Notes: generated by a model not told the origin, from the sequence alone. 64,000 nt of DNA from Methylocystis sp. IM3 (GCF_038070105.1 NZ_JBBPBZ010000001.1:62001-126000); one strand, 5' to 3'; numbered from the stretch's first letter, positions 27,012 to 35,011 are shown. A program made the numbers and translations.

Positions 27012-27808
27012 CTATTTGATAGCGACGCTGTAAACAACATTCGTTGTGATGGCGTGGCATTGCCCGAGGAGCGCAAGATTCCTCTCGCGCACCCTAGCAA
27101 ATGTCGTCGTGTCGAGTTGGGCGAGGGTTCCGCGGTAGCCGCTGCCCATGGCGACCAGCCACCAATCCTCGGGGGAGCCGAGCGGGTGGCTTGCGGCTTC
27201 CGCGACAATTTCCACGTTTTCGATCCCAGCCTCGCGGAGCATCTCGCGCAGCCCCTCAGGCGTCGAAATACGCTCCCACGGATTGAAGCCCTTAATGAGG
27301 TCGGGGCGTTCCGCGCTGATGGCTTCCCAAAAGGCGCTGTTGGCGGGCTCAAAGAGGTCCGGCCCCCGAGCCTCCCGTCGGGACGCACCATGCGCCACAA
27401 CTCCTTGGTAGCCGCCGCCATGTCGGGGACGAAGAAAATCCCGAAGACGCAGACCGCGACATCGAAGCTGGCGTCGGGATAGCCGAGCGCGAGCATGTCG
27501 CCTGTCTGGAATTCAATATTGCCGAGGCCCTCGGCGCGCGCTTTCGCCTCTCCCAAGGCGACGAGTCGTTCGGCGAGATCGACCGCGACGACTTTGCCTT
27601 GTGGCCCGACTGCTTCGGCAGCAGGCAGCGCAGAGCCGCCGCTTCCGCAGCACACATCGAGGACGGTTTCTCCCGCCCGCAACCCGAGGCGTTCAACTGT
27701 GCGCCGCCCAAAGCGGTGCCAGAAGGAGCTCACGGGGTGGTCAAAATGATCCGCCGCCGCGTTGTAGGCGGCGGCGGCCTTGGCTTTCGCCTCTTCCAGT
27801 TCGCCCAT
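27012..27808 (-). pseudogene. Class I SAM-dependent methyltransferase, frameshifted
   Basis: The N-terminal part (27808 downward) has YNAAADHFDHPVSSFWHRFGRRTVERL, the SAM-binding motif VLDVCCGSGGSALPAA, VVAVDLAERLVALGEAKA and FDVAVCVFGIFFVPDM. After LWRMVRPDGRLG the frame is lost. The second half (GPDLFEPANSAFWEAISAERPDLIKGFNPWERIS to HAITTNVVYSVAIK) continues in another minus frame ending at 27012. An indel near 27365 is the cause; a few residues (expected V-T-W) appear deleted. It is last in the ars gene row but lacks the cysteine pattern of ArsM, so an As(III) methyltransferase role is not supported. Confidence 0.75.
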
Positions 27809-27813
27809 GGCGT

Positions 27814-28005
27814 CTAGCCAATTCCCTCAACAATCCGACCAGTTCCGTCGCAGCGCTCACAGGGCTCTTGCTCTGATTGGCCGGTTTTCTGATCAGTCTG
27901 TTTGCCTGTCCCGTGGCAATCGGGGCAGACATCCTCGCCTGTGCCGGGCGTGCCGGCTTCCGGGTCGTCGTCAGGCGTGTGGTGGCGAAGTGGGTTTTTC
28001 GACAT
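27814..28005 (-). CDS. Small DnaJ-type zinc-finger protein
   Basis: A 63-residue protein with two CxxCxGxG motifs (CPDCHGTGK and CERCDGTGR), the DnaJ cysteine-rich zinc site reduced to one pair, ending IVEGIG. No J domain. Small proteins like this are commonly annotated as molecular chaperone DnaJ or hypothetical and their role is unknown. It lies 15 bp downstream of acr3 on the same strand and probably belongs to the ars transcript, where two cysteine pairs could bind arsenite or zinc (speculative). Confidence 0.75.
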   Translation of the reverse strand: MSKNPLRHHTPDDDPEAGTPGTGEDVCPDCHGTGKQTDQKTGQSEQEPCERCDGTGRIVEGIG

Positions 28006-28020
28006 CTTTGTCTTCTCTGA

Positions 28021-29106
28021 TCACGAAGCCGCGCTCTGTTCATACCACCCGCGCGAGCGCCGGACGATATGGACGACGGAGAGCATGACCGGCACCTCGA
28101 CGAGGACGCCGACGACGGTCGCCAGCGCCGCCCCGGACTGGAAGCCGAACAGTGCGATCGCCGTCGCGACGGCAAGCTCGAAAAAGTTGCTGGCGCCGAT
28201 CAGCGCCGAAGGGCCGGCGACGCACCACTCGACGCCAAGCGCCCGGTTGAGCAGATAGGCGAAGCCCGCATTGAAATAGACTTGGATCAGGATCGGCGCC
28301 GCCAGCAGGCCAATGACGAGCGGCTGGGCGATGATCTGTTCGCCCTGCAGGCCGAAGAGAATGACGAGCGTCAATAACAGGGCCGAAAGCGACAGCGGGC
28401 CGAGCCGCGCCAGCGTCTTCTGCAAGGCGTCCTGCCCGCCTTGCGCCAGCAGCGCCCGCCGCCAGAGTTGCGCGACAATGACCGGCACGACGATGTAAAG
28501 CACGACCGACAGCAGCAGCGTGTTCCAGGGCACGGTGATGGAGGAGAGGCCGAGCAGCAAGGCGACAATCGGCGCGAAGGCGATCACCATGATGGTGTCG
28601 TTCAGCGCGACTTGCGACAGCGTGAAATGCGGCTCACCATCGACGAGGTTCGACCAGACGAAGACCATGGCCGTGCAGGGCGCGGCGGCCAGCAGGATCA
28701 GGCCCGCGATATAGCTATCGATCTGGTCAGCCGGCAGGTAGGGTCGGAATAGATGGGAGATGAACAGCCAGCCGAGCAGCGCCATGGAGAAGGGCTTTAC
28801 CAGCCAGTTAATGCCGACCGTCACCGCAATCCCGCGCCAATGCTCCTTGACCTGCCCCAGAGCCGCAAGGTCGATCTTGAGCAGCATCGGGATGATCATC
28901 AGCCAGATCAGCACGGCGACCGGTAAATTGACCTCCGCGACCGTCGCCCCGCCGATGGCGCGGAAGACCGCAGGCATCGCCTGCCCAAGGACCACCCCCG
29001 CGACGATGCAGAGCGCGACCCAAAGCGTCAGGTAACGCTCGAAAACGCCCATGGCGGGCGCTTGGCGGGTTTGAGGCGGATGCGAGAGTGTTGAGGCTTC
29101 ACTCAT
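28021..29106 (-). CDS. acr3: Arsenite efflux permease Acr3
   Basis: A 361-residue permease of the ACR3/BART superfamily, with ten hydrophobic helices. It carries the family markers FERYLTLWVALCIVAGVVLGQAMP (helix 1), LPVAVLIWLMIIPMLLKID (helix 2) and LILLAAAPCTAMVFVWSNLVDGEPHFTLSQVALND, including the essential Cys in AAPCTAMVFVWS of helix 4. It exports As(III) across the inner membrane and may be energised by ArsA encoded just upstream (28-bp gap). Part of the leftward ars operon under ArsR. Confidence 0.93.
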   Translation of the reverse strand: MSEASTLSHPPQTRQAPAMGVFERYLTLWVALCIVAGVVLGQAMPAVFRAIGGATVAEVNLPVAVLIWLMIIPMLLKIDLAALGQVKEHWRGIAVTVGINWLVKPFSMALLGWLFISHLFRPYLPADQIDSYIAGLILLAAAPCTAMVFVWSNLVDGEPHFTLSQVALNDTIMVIAFAPIVALLLGLSSITVPWNTLLLSVVLYIVVPVIVAQLWRRALLAQGGQDALQKTLARLGPLSLSALLLTLVILFGLQGEQIIAQPLVIGLLAAPILIQVYFNAGFAYLLNRALGVEWCVAGPSALIGASNFFELAVATAIALFGFQSGAALATVVGVLVEVPVMLSVVHIVRRSRGWYEQSAAS

Positions 29107-29133
29107 GGCCGTTACTCTTCCTCTAAAGCAGGC

Positions 29134-30900
29134 TTAGACCGGTTCCCTGAGGGGCGCGGCCAGTTTGAGAAGGCGTTCGACGCCGACGGGTTCTTCCTCA
29201 AGAAGCGGCACGGCGGCGTAGCGGCGGGCATGGGCGGTCGCCACCTTCTCCACTTCCGCCAGCTCGCTTTGCGCGCGCTTGCGTAGGAGAGGCGAGCGCG
29301 GACGCGCCGCCGCCACGCTGTTGTTGATGACCCATGCCCATGGTTCGATGCCGGCGCGCCGCAGATCGGCTTGCAGATTGGCTGCTTCGAGGACCGGCGT
29401 GGTTTCCGCCAAGGTGACGAGAAGGACCTTGGTGCGCTTCGAATCCTGAAGCTGCATCATCGGCGTCGTGTAATGCGCGCCTTTGGCGTCGAGCATGCGC
29501 GCGACCTCGCGGTGATAGGCGCCCGTCGCGTCCAAGAGCAGCAGCGTATGGCCGGTTGGCGCCGTGTCCATCACCACGAATTTCTCGCCGGCCTCGCGGA
29601 TGATGCGCGAGAAAGCCTGAAAGACCGCGATTTCCTCGGTGCAGGGCGAGCGCAAATCTTCTTCGAGCAAAGCGCGCCCTTGGGCATCAAGGCTTGCGCC
29701 TTTCGTCCGCAGCACCTCCTGCCGGTAGCGTTCGGTTTCGGCGTGCGGGTCGATACGGCTAACCGTCAGATGGGCCATGGAGCCATGCAGCGTTTCAGTA
29801 AGATGCGCGGCAGGGTCGGAAGTGCTGAGGTGAACCGGTAGCCCGCGCCGCGCCAGCTCAACGGCAACCGCCGCCGCCAGCGTCGTCTTGCCGACGCCGC
29901 CCTTGCCCATGAGCATGACCAGCCCATGGCCGTCAGCCGCAATGTCATCCACGAGATCGGCGAGGCTGGGTGCGCGGAGCGCGACCGGCTCTCCCGCCGC
30001 GTCCGGCTGGGGCGCGGTTTCCACAAGGAGCTGGCGCAGCGCGTCGAGGCCGACGAGGTTGAACGGTTTGAGCGGCACATCATCGCGGGGCAGCGCGCGA
30101 AGCGCCTCGGGGATCGCGGCCAAGGCCGCTTGCTCGCGTCGGTGAATTGCCTTGGCAAGCGGATCGAGCGCCGCTTCTTCCTCGGGCAACAGCCCATTGA
30201 CGATCAGGAATTGCTGGGTAAGGCCGATTGCCGCCAGCTCGCCATGGGTGCGCGCCGCTTCGCGCAGCGCGGAGTTCTGGGCGCGGGCGACAAGGACGAG
30301 GCGGGTGCGTAGCCCATTCGCCAGCGCCTGCACAGTGGCGCTGTATTGGGCGCGCTGCTTCTCAAGGCCCGCCAGCGGCCCAAGGCATGAGGCGTCGCCT
30401 TTCCCGGCGTCGAGGAAGCCCGACCAGGCGACGGGCAGTTGCAGCAGGCGGATGGTGTGGCCGGTCGGCGCGGTGTCGAAAACAATATGGTCGTAAGCCG
30501 AGGTGATTTCCGTATCGGTCAGAAGCGCGGTGAATTCGTCGAAGGCGGCGATTTCGGTCGTACAGGCTCCCGAAAGCTGTTCCTCAATGCCTTTGACGAC
30601 GGCCTCCGGCAGCTTGCCGCGCACCGGGCCGACGATACGGTCGAGATAGGCTTGCGCCGCCGCCTCCGGGTCGATTTCGAGGGCAAAAAGCCGCGGAACT
30701 GCGTCAACTGCGGTGATCTTGTTTCCGACCGAGATCCCGAAGACCTGGCCGACATTCGACGCCGGATCCGTGCTGACCAGCAGCACGCCGCGTCCGGCCT
30801 CCGCGAGCCGGATCGCAGTTGCGCAGGCGACCGAGGTCTTGCCGACGCCGCCCTTGCCGGTGAAGAAGAGGAAACGCGGCGCCTTTTCAAGGAATTTCAT
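29134..30900 (-). CDS. arsA: Arsenite-stimulated ATPase ArsA
   Basis: A 588-residue ATPase with two homologous halves. P-loops FFTGKGGVGKTSVA (about residue 14) and LMGKGGVGKTTLA (about 330) are both intact. The metalloid-binding cysteines lie in GACTTEIAAFDEF, DASCLGPLAGLE and SPCTEEIAVFQAF, and the signal-transduction DTAPTGHTIRLLQLP and DTAPTGHTLLLLDA motifs are present. It couples ATP hydrolysis to arsenite export through a permease, here probably Acr3, and takes As(III) from ArsD. I chose ATG 30900 (MKFLEKAPRFLFF); the frame opens 12 codons earlier inside the arsD end. Confidence 0.95.
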   Translation of the reverse strand: MKFLEKAPRFLFFTGKGGVGKTSVACATAIRLAEAGRGVLLVSTDPASNVGQVFGISVGNKITAVDAVPRLFALEIDPEAAAQAYLDRIVGPVRGKLPEAVVKGIEEQLSGACTTEIAAFDEFTALLTDTEITSAYDHIVFDTAPTGHTIRLLQLPVAWSGFLDAGKGDASCLGPLAGLEKQRAQYSATVQALANGLRTRLVLVARAQNSALREAARTHGELAAIGLTQQFLIVNGLLPEEEAALDPLAKAIHRREQAALAAIPEALRALPRDDVPLKPFNLVGLDALRQLLVETAPQPDAAGEPVALRAPSLADLVDDIAADGHGLVMLMGKGGVGKTTLAAAVAVELARRGLPVHLSTSDPAAHLTETLHGSMAHLTVSRIDPHAETERYRQEVLRTKGASLDAQGRALLEEDLRSPCTEEIAVFQAFSRIIREAGEKFVVMDTAPTGHTLLLLDATGAYHREVARMLDAKGAHYTTPMMQLQDSKRTKVLLVTLAETTPVLEAANLQADLRRAGIEPWAWVINNSVAAARPRSPLLRKRAQSELAEVEKVATAHARRYAAVPLLEEEPVGVERLLKLAAPLREPV

Positions 30901-30905
30901 CGTCT

Positions 30906-31265
30906 TCAACAGCAAGAGGTCTTGCCGCCGCAGCATGATCCCTGTTGCGCTTCGGCCGCTTCCTTGACGCCCGCCCAGCGCGCCAGCTCCGCGCGGTTGG
31001 GATAACGTCCGGCAAGCACGATATCGCCATTAACGAGGCTTAGCGGAAGCGCCTCCTGGCCCGAGCGCTCCAAAAAGCTTTTCACGGTCGCATTGTCGGC
31101 GAAGGCCAGAGGTTGCTGGGCGAGATTGAAGCGCTCGATTTGCACGCCGTTCCTTTTCGCCCAATCGACATCCGCCGCAAAGGAGACAAGCGCCTGATCA
31201 GTCTCGACGCCGCAGACGCCGCTGCTGCAGCAAAGGGCCGGATCGAAAACCTGGATAGTGGTCAT
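30906..31265 (-). CDS. arsD: Arsenic metallochaperone ArsD
   Basis: A 119-residue ArsD: MTTIQVFDPALCCSSGVCGVETDQALVSFAADVDWAKRNGV. The Cys12-Cys13-Cys18 set binds As(III) and hands it to ArsA. A C-terminal pair of vicinal cysteines (GSCCGGKTSCC) is also present, as in longer ArsD proteins. It ends 5 bp before the arsA start, so expression is tightly linked. Confidence 0.95.
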   Translation of the reverse strand: MTTIQVFDPALCCSSGVCGVETDQALVSFAADVDWAKRNGVQIERFNLAQQPLAFADNATVKSFLERSGQEALPLSLVNGDIVLAGRYPNRAELARWAGVKEAAEAQQGSCCGGKTSCC

Positions 31266-31283
31266 TTGGCGCCTTTCGAAAAG

Positions 31284-31700
31284 TCAGAGTAAGGAGGCCT
31301 TGCCGGGGACAACTTCGCCGTCTTCCTTGGTGAAGTCGCCAATGTTGGGGTTGGGGAGAATATCGAGCACGGCGTCTGACGGCCGGCATAGCCGCGCGCC
31401 TTTCGGCGTCACGACGATCGGCCGGTTAATCAGGACGGGGTGTTCGAGCATGAAGCCGATCAGTTCGTCTTCGGTCCATTTAGGGTCGCCAAGGCCGAGC
31501 GCGTCATAGGGCGTCCCCTTTTGACGTAGCAGTTCCCGCGCGGAGATGCCCATAGCCTTCAGCAGCTCGATGAGCCGCTCGCGCGTCGGCGGGTCTTTAA
31601 GATACTCGATGATGTTTGGTTCTTCGCCGCTTTGGCGAATCATCGCTAGCGTGTTGCGCGAGGTCCCGCAGGCGGGGTTGTGATAGATGGTGATCGTCAC
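31284..31700 (-). CDS. arsC: Arsenate reductase ArsC, glutaredoxin-dependent type
   Basis: A 138-residue reductase of the ArsC/Spx thioredoxin fold: TITIYHNPACGTSRNTLAMI with catalytic Cys11 followed by GTSRN. Arginines for arsenate binding lie in FMLEHPVLINRPIVVTPKGARLCRPSDAVLDIL. It reduces As(V) to As(III) using glutaredoxin/glutathione. The GTG at 31700 is taken as the start because it begins the conserved sequence and lies 2 bases beyond the upstream arsC stop; an in-frame ATG at 31724 overlaps that gene. Confidence 0.92.
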   Translation of the reverse strand: MTITIYHNPACGTSRNTLAMIRQSGEEPNIIEYLKDPPTRERLIELLKAMGISARELLRQKGTPYDALGLGDPKWTEDELIGFMLEHPVLINRPIVVTPKGARLCRPSDAVLDILPNPNIGDFTKEDGEVVPGKASLL

Positions 31701-31701
31701 A

Positions 31702-32229
31702 TTAGGCGTCCGTCTTGTGGCCATGAGAGGCGCCTTCGGACTCGCCGATCGCGCGCAGACGCGCTTTCAGTTTGAGTTTGTCGAGGCGGTGGATAGGCGT
31801 CGCCAGCAGGAGCGAAATGCGGGTCTTGAGGTATCGGAAAGCGAGCGCGAAGGAGCGCTGCTTGTCCAAATCTGAGCCCTCGACCGCAGCCGGGTCTTCA
31901 ATGCCCCAGTGCGCGGTCATGGGCTGACCCGGCCAGATCGGGCAGGCCTCGCCGGCCGCGTTATCGCAGACCGTAAACACGAAATCCATCACTGGCGCGC
32001 CGGGAGCCGCGAACTCCTCCCAGTTCTTCGAGCGAAAGCCGTCAATCGGATAGTCACAGGCCTCCAGAGTCTTCAAGGCGTAAGGGTTGATAACGCTTTT
32101 GGGATGGCTTCCCGCCGAGAAGGCGTTGAAACGGCCGGAGCCGTCCTTGCGGAGAATGCTTTCCGCCATGATCGAGCGAGCAGTGTTGCCAGTGCAGAGA
32201 AAAAGCACGTTGTAGACGCGGTCGGTCAT
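31702..32229 (-). CDS. arsC: Arsenate reductase ArsC, low-molecular-weight phosphatase type
   Basis: A 175-residue protein with the phosphatase loop CTGNTARS (CX5R) in YNVLFLCTGNTARSIMAESIL and the downstream FVFTVCDNAAGEACPIWPGQPMTAHWGIEDP, containing the cysteines of the thioredoxin-type redox relay. It is the thioredoxin/mycothiol-dependent class, unrelated to the glutaredoxin class encoded next to it, so the operon has two alternative arsenate reductases. The start at 32229 overlaps the arsI stop by 4 bases (ATGA). The C-terminal extension (HRLDKLKLKARLRAIGES) is usual in proteobacterial members. Confidence 0.93.
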   Translation of the reverse strand: MTDRVYNVLFLCTGNTARSIMAESILRKDGSGRFNAFSAGSHPKSVINPYALKTLEACDYPIDGFRSKNWEEFAAPGAPVMDFVFTVCDNAAGEACPIWPGQPMTAHWGIEDPAAVEGSDLDKQRSFALAFRYLKTRISLLLATPIHRLDKLKLKARLRAIGESEGASHGHKTDA

Positions 32230-32723
32230 TTGTTGGATCCCGTTTGAGAACAACAAGCGGTTTCAATAACCGGCGCAGGCTTGGGGCCACAGCAGGGGGA
32301 AGCCTCCGGCTTGCTGCGGCCGGTGCGAAAACCTGCGAGCTTCTCGTCATCGCCGTAGACAGTACTGTCGCCGGTTGTCAAGAACGTCTCCCACAAGACT
32401 CCTTGCGGGTCGGAGGTCCACGCTTTCTCGGAGTTGGCGTAGCAGCAGGTTGTCGCGCCTTCTTCCAGCACAGGCCGTTCGGCCTGTTGCAGGCGGCTAT
32501 AGACTTGTCTCAACTCTTCGGGCGTCTCGACCTGAATCCCGAGATGATCGACGCCCGCCTTTCCGCCGCGCGCCGAAATCGCGAAATTTACGCGCGGATC
32601 ATCCAGCATCCATTTTGCGTAATCGGGCTTGGCGACGGTCGGCTCAGTCCCGAAAAGCGCGCTGTAAAAGCGGACAGACCCCGAAAGGTCCTCAACGGAC
32701 ACGTGCACGTGCAGGCGTTTCAT
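32226..32723 (-). CDS. arsI: ArsI/CadI family dioxygenase (C-As lyase)
   Basis: A 165-residue vicinal-oxygen-chelate protein: MKRLHVHVSVEDLSGSVRFYSALFG, VDHLGIQVETPEELRQVYSRL, the vicinal pair TTCCYANSEKAW and VLWETFLTTGDS. The iron ligands H5/H7, H62-like and E in WETF are present, and the CC pair binds trivalent organoarsenicals. ArsI cleaves the C-As bond of methylarsenite and aromatic arsenicals. The C-terminal tail has more cysteine pairs (ASPCCGPKPAPVIETACCSQ), possibly extra metalloid sites. It overlaps arsR by 32 bases and arsC by 4. Confidence 0.9.
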   Translation of the reverse strand: MKRLHVHVSVEDLSGSVRFYSALFGTEPTVAKPDYAKWMLDDPRVNFAISARGGKAGVDHLGIQVETPEELRQVYSRLQQAERPVLEEGATTCCYANSEKAWTSDPQGVLWETFLTTGDSTVYGDDEKLAGFRTGRSKPEASPCCGPKPAPVIETACCSQTGSNK

Positions 32724-33060
32724 TGCTTCCCTTTGGCTGGCAGATTGAAGGAGCGGCGGCTTCGCAAGAGGCGGCTGCGCCTTGGCAGCAATTTTCGGTC
32801 ATGTAAGCGAGCAGCGCGTTCATGACCGGATAAGCCGCCGAGTAGATCAGCGACCGACTTGCGCGGCGGAAGGTCACAAGATCCGCGTGCTTAAGCTGGC
32901 TGAGGTGGAAAGACAGCGTCGCGGGCGGCAGGCCGAGCCGCTCGCCGATCCGCCCCGCAGGGAGCCCATCCGGCCCGGCTTGCATCAGCAGCCTAAAAAT
33001 ATCCAGGCGGGTCTCATGACCGAGGGCGACAAGGGCGGCGATGGCTTCTTGTTTTTCCAT
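32692..33060 (-). CDS. arsR: ArsR-family arsenic-responsive repressor
   Basis: A 122-residue winged-helix repressor, MEKQEAIAALVALGHETRLDIFRLL, with recognition helix LPPATLSFHLSQLKHADLVTFRRASRSLIYS. The classical CVC site in helix 3 is missing. Cysteines instead sit near the C-terminus (TENCCQGAAASCEAAAPSICQ), the arrangement known from the Acidithiobacillus ferrooxidans type of ArsR, so As(III) sensing is likely there. First gene of the leftward ars operon; its own promoter is at 33067-33094. Confidence 0.92.
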   Translation of the reverse strand: MEKQEAIAALVALGHETRLDIFRLLMQAGPDGLPAGRIGERLGLPPATLSFHLSQLKHADLVTFRRASRSLIYSAAYPVMNALLAYMTENCCQGAAASCEAAAPSICQPKGSNETPARARVR

Positions 33061-33066
33061 CCTTCC

Positions 33067-33094
33067 AATATGGTGGAAACATCATCCAAGTCAA
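33067..33094 (-). promoter_or_regulatory. Predicted ars operon promoter
   Basis: On the minus strand TTGACT (33094-33089) and CATATT (33072-33067) are separated by 16 bases and match sigma-70 -35 and -10 boxes at 5/6 and 4/6. The GGAAGG ribosome site and ATG of arsR follow within 10 bases, so the leader is extremely short. The spacer holds an imperfect dyad (TGGATGAT...ACCA) that could be the ArsR operator. Confidence 0.5.
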
Positions 33095-33134
33095 GCACTA
33101 TGCAAAGCGCCTCCCAGTTAAGGCTCTTGGTCTT

Positions 33135-33359
33135 CTATGGGCCGAAGCAGCAGGCGGCGGGGCGCTGCTCCCTTGCTTCCTGAATTGGCGGGCACGGGAT
33201 GTCCCCATAGGAGCAGAAGACGCAGCAGTCCCCCGCTTTCGGCTTCAATAGCGCCCCGCAGCCCTTGCATTCATAGAGGACCTGGCAGGCGTCGGTCGGC
33301 ATCGTCTCAGCCGATTGGCGCCCGCAGGACGGGCAGGTGATGATCGATACGAGCTGCAT
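33135..33359 (-). CDS. GDCCVxC-domain protein
   Basis: A 74-residue cysteine-rich protein: ITCPSCGRQSAETMPTDACQVLYECKGCGALLKPKAGDCCVFCSYGDIPCPPIQ. The GDCCVxCSYG-xPCPPxQ signature defines the small GDCCVxC family often found beside mercury transport genes, sometimes with selenocysteine in place of one cysteine; here both are Cys (no in-frame TGA). It probably binds Hg(II) or another thiophilic metal. The start overlaps the merT stop (ATGA at 33356-33361), so it is translated with merT. Confidence 0.85.
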   Translation of the reverse strand: MQLVSIITCPSCGRQSAETMPTDACQVLYECKGCGALLKPKAGDCCVFCSYGDIPCPPIQEAREQRPAACCFGP

Positions 33360-33790
33360 CAGCGGCTCCGAAACAGCTTGAGCAGCGCCGGGTCGATGTA
33401 GCCCCAACTTGCCGCCGCCAGCACGGTTAGCGAGGCGCAGAGCAGAAGCGCCAACGTTGCGCGTGAGCGCTGCGGCGACGCGCAGCTCTCGCCCAAGGTG
33501 CACGCAACAGGGCGTTTCAACCACCATGCCCCCCAACCGCCGATAATGGCCAAGGCGCTGACCAGCAAAAATGGCGTTCGCCATTCGGCGATCATTGCGA
33601 GCCCGCCGAGAACGCCCGCGCCCGCGCCAAGCGCGGCGAGCCCGAGCGGGATCACGCAGCACGAAGAGGCGACGACCGCGCCCAATCCCGCGACAAGCCC
33701 CAGGGCGGCAAACCATTTCGGGGAGGCTGGCAGGTGGGCGGGAGACGAAGCGGCTGGCGTTGTTTCTTGCGCTGTGTCGTTGACGGTCAT
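33359..33790 (-). CDS. merT: Mercuric ion transporter MerT
   Basis: A 143-residue inner-membrane protein with a Pro/Ala-rich N-terminus and three to four hydrophobic helices. The Hg(II)-relay cysteine pairs are ASSCCVIPL in helix 1 and ACTLGESCASPQ in the loop after helix 2. MerT brings Hg(II) into the cytoplasm for MerA. I chose the ATG at 33790; the frame opens further upstream but runs through the mer operator. The locus has no merP or merA of its own, so it must rely on the second mer operon at 61.3-64 kb, or acts with the GDCCVxC protein. Confidence 0.9.
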   Translation of the reverse strand: MTVNDTAQETTPAASSPAHLPASPKWFAALGLVAGLGAVVASSCCVIPLGLAALGAGAGVLGGLAMIAEWRTPFLLVSALAIIGGWGAWWLKRPVACTLGESCASPQRSRATLALLLCASLTVLAAASWGYIDPALLKLFRSR

Positions 33791-33820
33791 GTCTCGCTCT
33801 TGCTCGATGGTCGCGGTATC

Positions 33821-33849
33821 CTGCACCCCGTAGCGACTACGGGTGCAAG
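33821..33849 (-). promoter_or_regulatory. MerR-type operator/promoter of merT
   Basis: An interrupted dyad GCACCCCGTAG-CGA-CTACGGGTGC lies between divergent merR and merT. On the minus strand TTGCAC (33849-33844) serves as the -35 box. A weak -10 (CAGGAT) follows after 19 bases, the overlong spacing that MerR-family activators correct by DNA untwisting. Confidence 0.7.
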
Positions 33850-33860
33850 AGGAATAATCC

Positions 33861-34268
33861 GTGAAATCCTTGACCATCGGGCAGCTCGCGGCGGCGGCGG
33901 GCGTCAATCTCGAGACCGTGCGCTATTACGAGCGCATCAAGCTCATGCCGCCGCCCGCAAGAACCGCGAGCGGACACCGCGCCTACGAGCCAGCCCATAT
34001 CCGCAGGCTGGCCTTCATCCGCCGCGCCCGCGAGCTTGGCTTTAACATCGAGCAAATCCGCGCCCTGCTGGCGCTCGCCGAGCCGTCACGCGCCTCTTGT
34101 GCGGAGGTGAGAGAGATTGCGCGGAAACATCTCGACGAGGTGCGGGCGAAACTCGCGGACCTCGCCAGACTGGAAGGCCTTCTTGCGAAGACAATCGCTC
34201 GCTGCTCTGATGACCCCGCGCCGCCATGTCCCGTGCTGAATATGCTGACGACGACGAACCGTGGATAA
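33861..34268 (+). CDS. merR: Mercury-responsive regulator MerR
   Basis: A 135-residue MerR: N-terminal winged helix MKSLTIGQLAAAAGVNLETVRYYERIKLMPPPARTASGHRAY, a long dimerisation helix, and the Hg(II)-binding cysteines in SRASCAEVREIA (first) and ARCSDDPAPPCPVLNML (second and third). The C-x7-9-C pattern identifies MerR rather than CueR or ZntR. It lies divergent from merT and should repress and activate through the dyad at 33821-33849. Confidence 0.93.
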   Translation: MKSLTIGQLAAAAGVNLETVRYYERIKLMPPPARTASGHRAYEPAHIRRLAFIRRARELGFNIEQIRALLALAEPSRASCAEVREIARKHLDEVRAKLADLARLEGLLAKTIARCSDDPAPPCPVLNMLTTTNRG

Positions 34269-34573
34269 GCCAAGAAAAGCGCATCGCACCTCAAACCCCA
34301 CGTGCGGGGGCACGATCGGCGGCGCGACCTTCAAGCTGTCGTTCCCCCAATTGAGAATACCTTCGGCGTGAGCGGAAACAATGCTTGGACCGATTCGAAC
34401 CTTTGCGGTCCTCGAAAGGAGCGCCGACGAGTGTCGACGATGCCCACGCCCTTTTTGATGGGCCCGGCCGCAACCTACTCTGGCCTACCCGCGACGCTAG
34501 CGAGCACCCAAAGTGGCGGACTCAAGCGCAATTGCTCAAGACCGGGGCAGTGTGCGGACACCTGGTTACGCCC
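34269..34573. other. Intergenic region without recognisable features
   Basis: About 300 bases after merR. Overlapping frames on both strands have no recognisable similarity or ribosome binding sites. I see no clear terminator. Confidence 0.35.
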
Positions 34574-34942
34574 TTATCGAGCGCTTTCCAACCACCTACG
34601 GGCTTCGGTAGCGTCGGCAACCGTAAACACTTTCGTCGCGCTGGGCAGGATGAATCCAAACGTACGACCTAGCCGCTTGATCCAGGGGACATCGGTGACG
34701 ACGGCGATACGCTTCCAGCGCGTGATATGGCGGACGCCCACCCAGAAATCCTTCCACATTGCGCTCAGAGAGATCCCCGTGAAGTCCGGTGCGATTTCGT
34801 AATAAACGCGGACGCGATCGTAGTGCTTCAGCGTTCGCTCAACAGCCGGTACAAGGACCGTATCGTAGTCTGCACCGCTTACGAAACCGCTCCCTTTGAG
34901 CGCGATCGTGTCCGGCGCGAAGCCCTTCAGCGTCTCAATCAT
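34574..34942 (-). CDS. STAS/SpoIIAA-like protein
   Basis: A 122-residue protein of the SpoIIAA-like (DUF3478) family: MIETLKGFAPDTIALKGSGFVSGADYDTVLVPAVERTLKHYDRVRVYYEIAPDFTGISLSAMWKDFWVGVRHITRWKRIAVVTDVPWIKRLGR. The F-G-S-A-DYD...P..E pattern and the W-R-K-IAVV strand-turn are characteristic. The fold is that of STAS anti-sigma factor antagonists, but the conserved phospho-serine function is not established for this group; several bind lipids or act in stress. It is a single gene between merR and the copper genes. Confidence 0.85.
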   Translation of the reverse strand: MIETLKGFAPDTIALKGSGFVSGADYDTVLVPAVERTLKHYDRVRVYYEIAPDFTGISLSAMWKDFWVGVRHITRWKRIAVVTDVPWIKRLGRTFGFILPSATKVFTVADATEARRWLESAR

Positions 34943-35011
34943 TGCTGCATTCCTTCCGAATCCAACGCTGAGCTCTTGCTACTGCTAACGGTCGAATTCG
35001 CGACCCCCGTG

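Noticed and set aside
27012..27808. ArsM arsenite methyltransferase
   Set aside because: The sequence lacks the conserved As-binding cysteines of ArsM, and matches generic class I methyltransferases instead.
33135..33359. Selenocysteine in the GDCCVxC protein
   Set aside because: The relevant positions are encoded by cysteine codons; there is no in-frame TGA.
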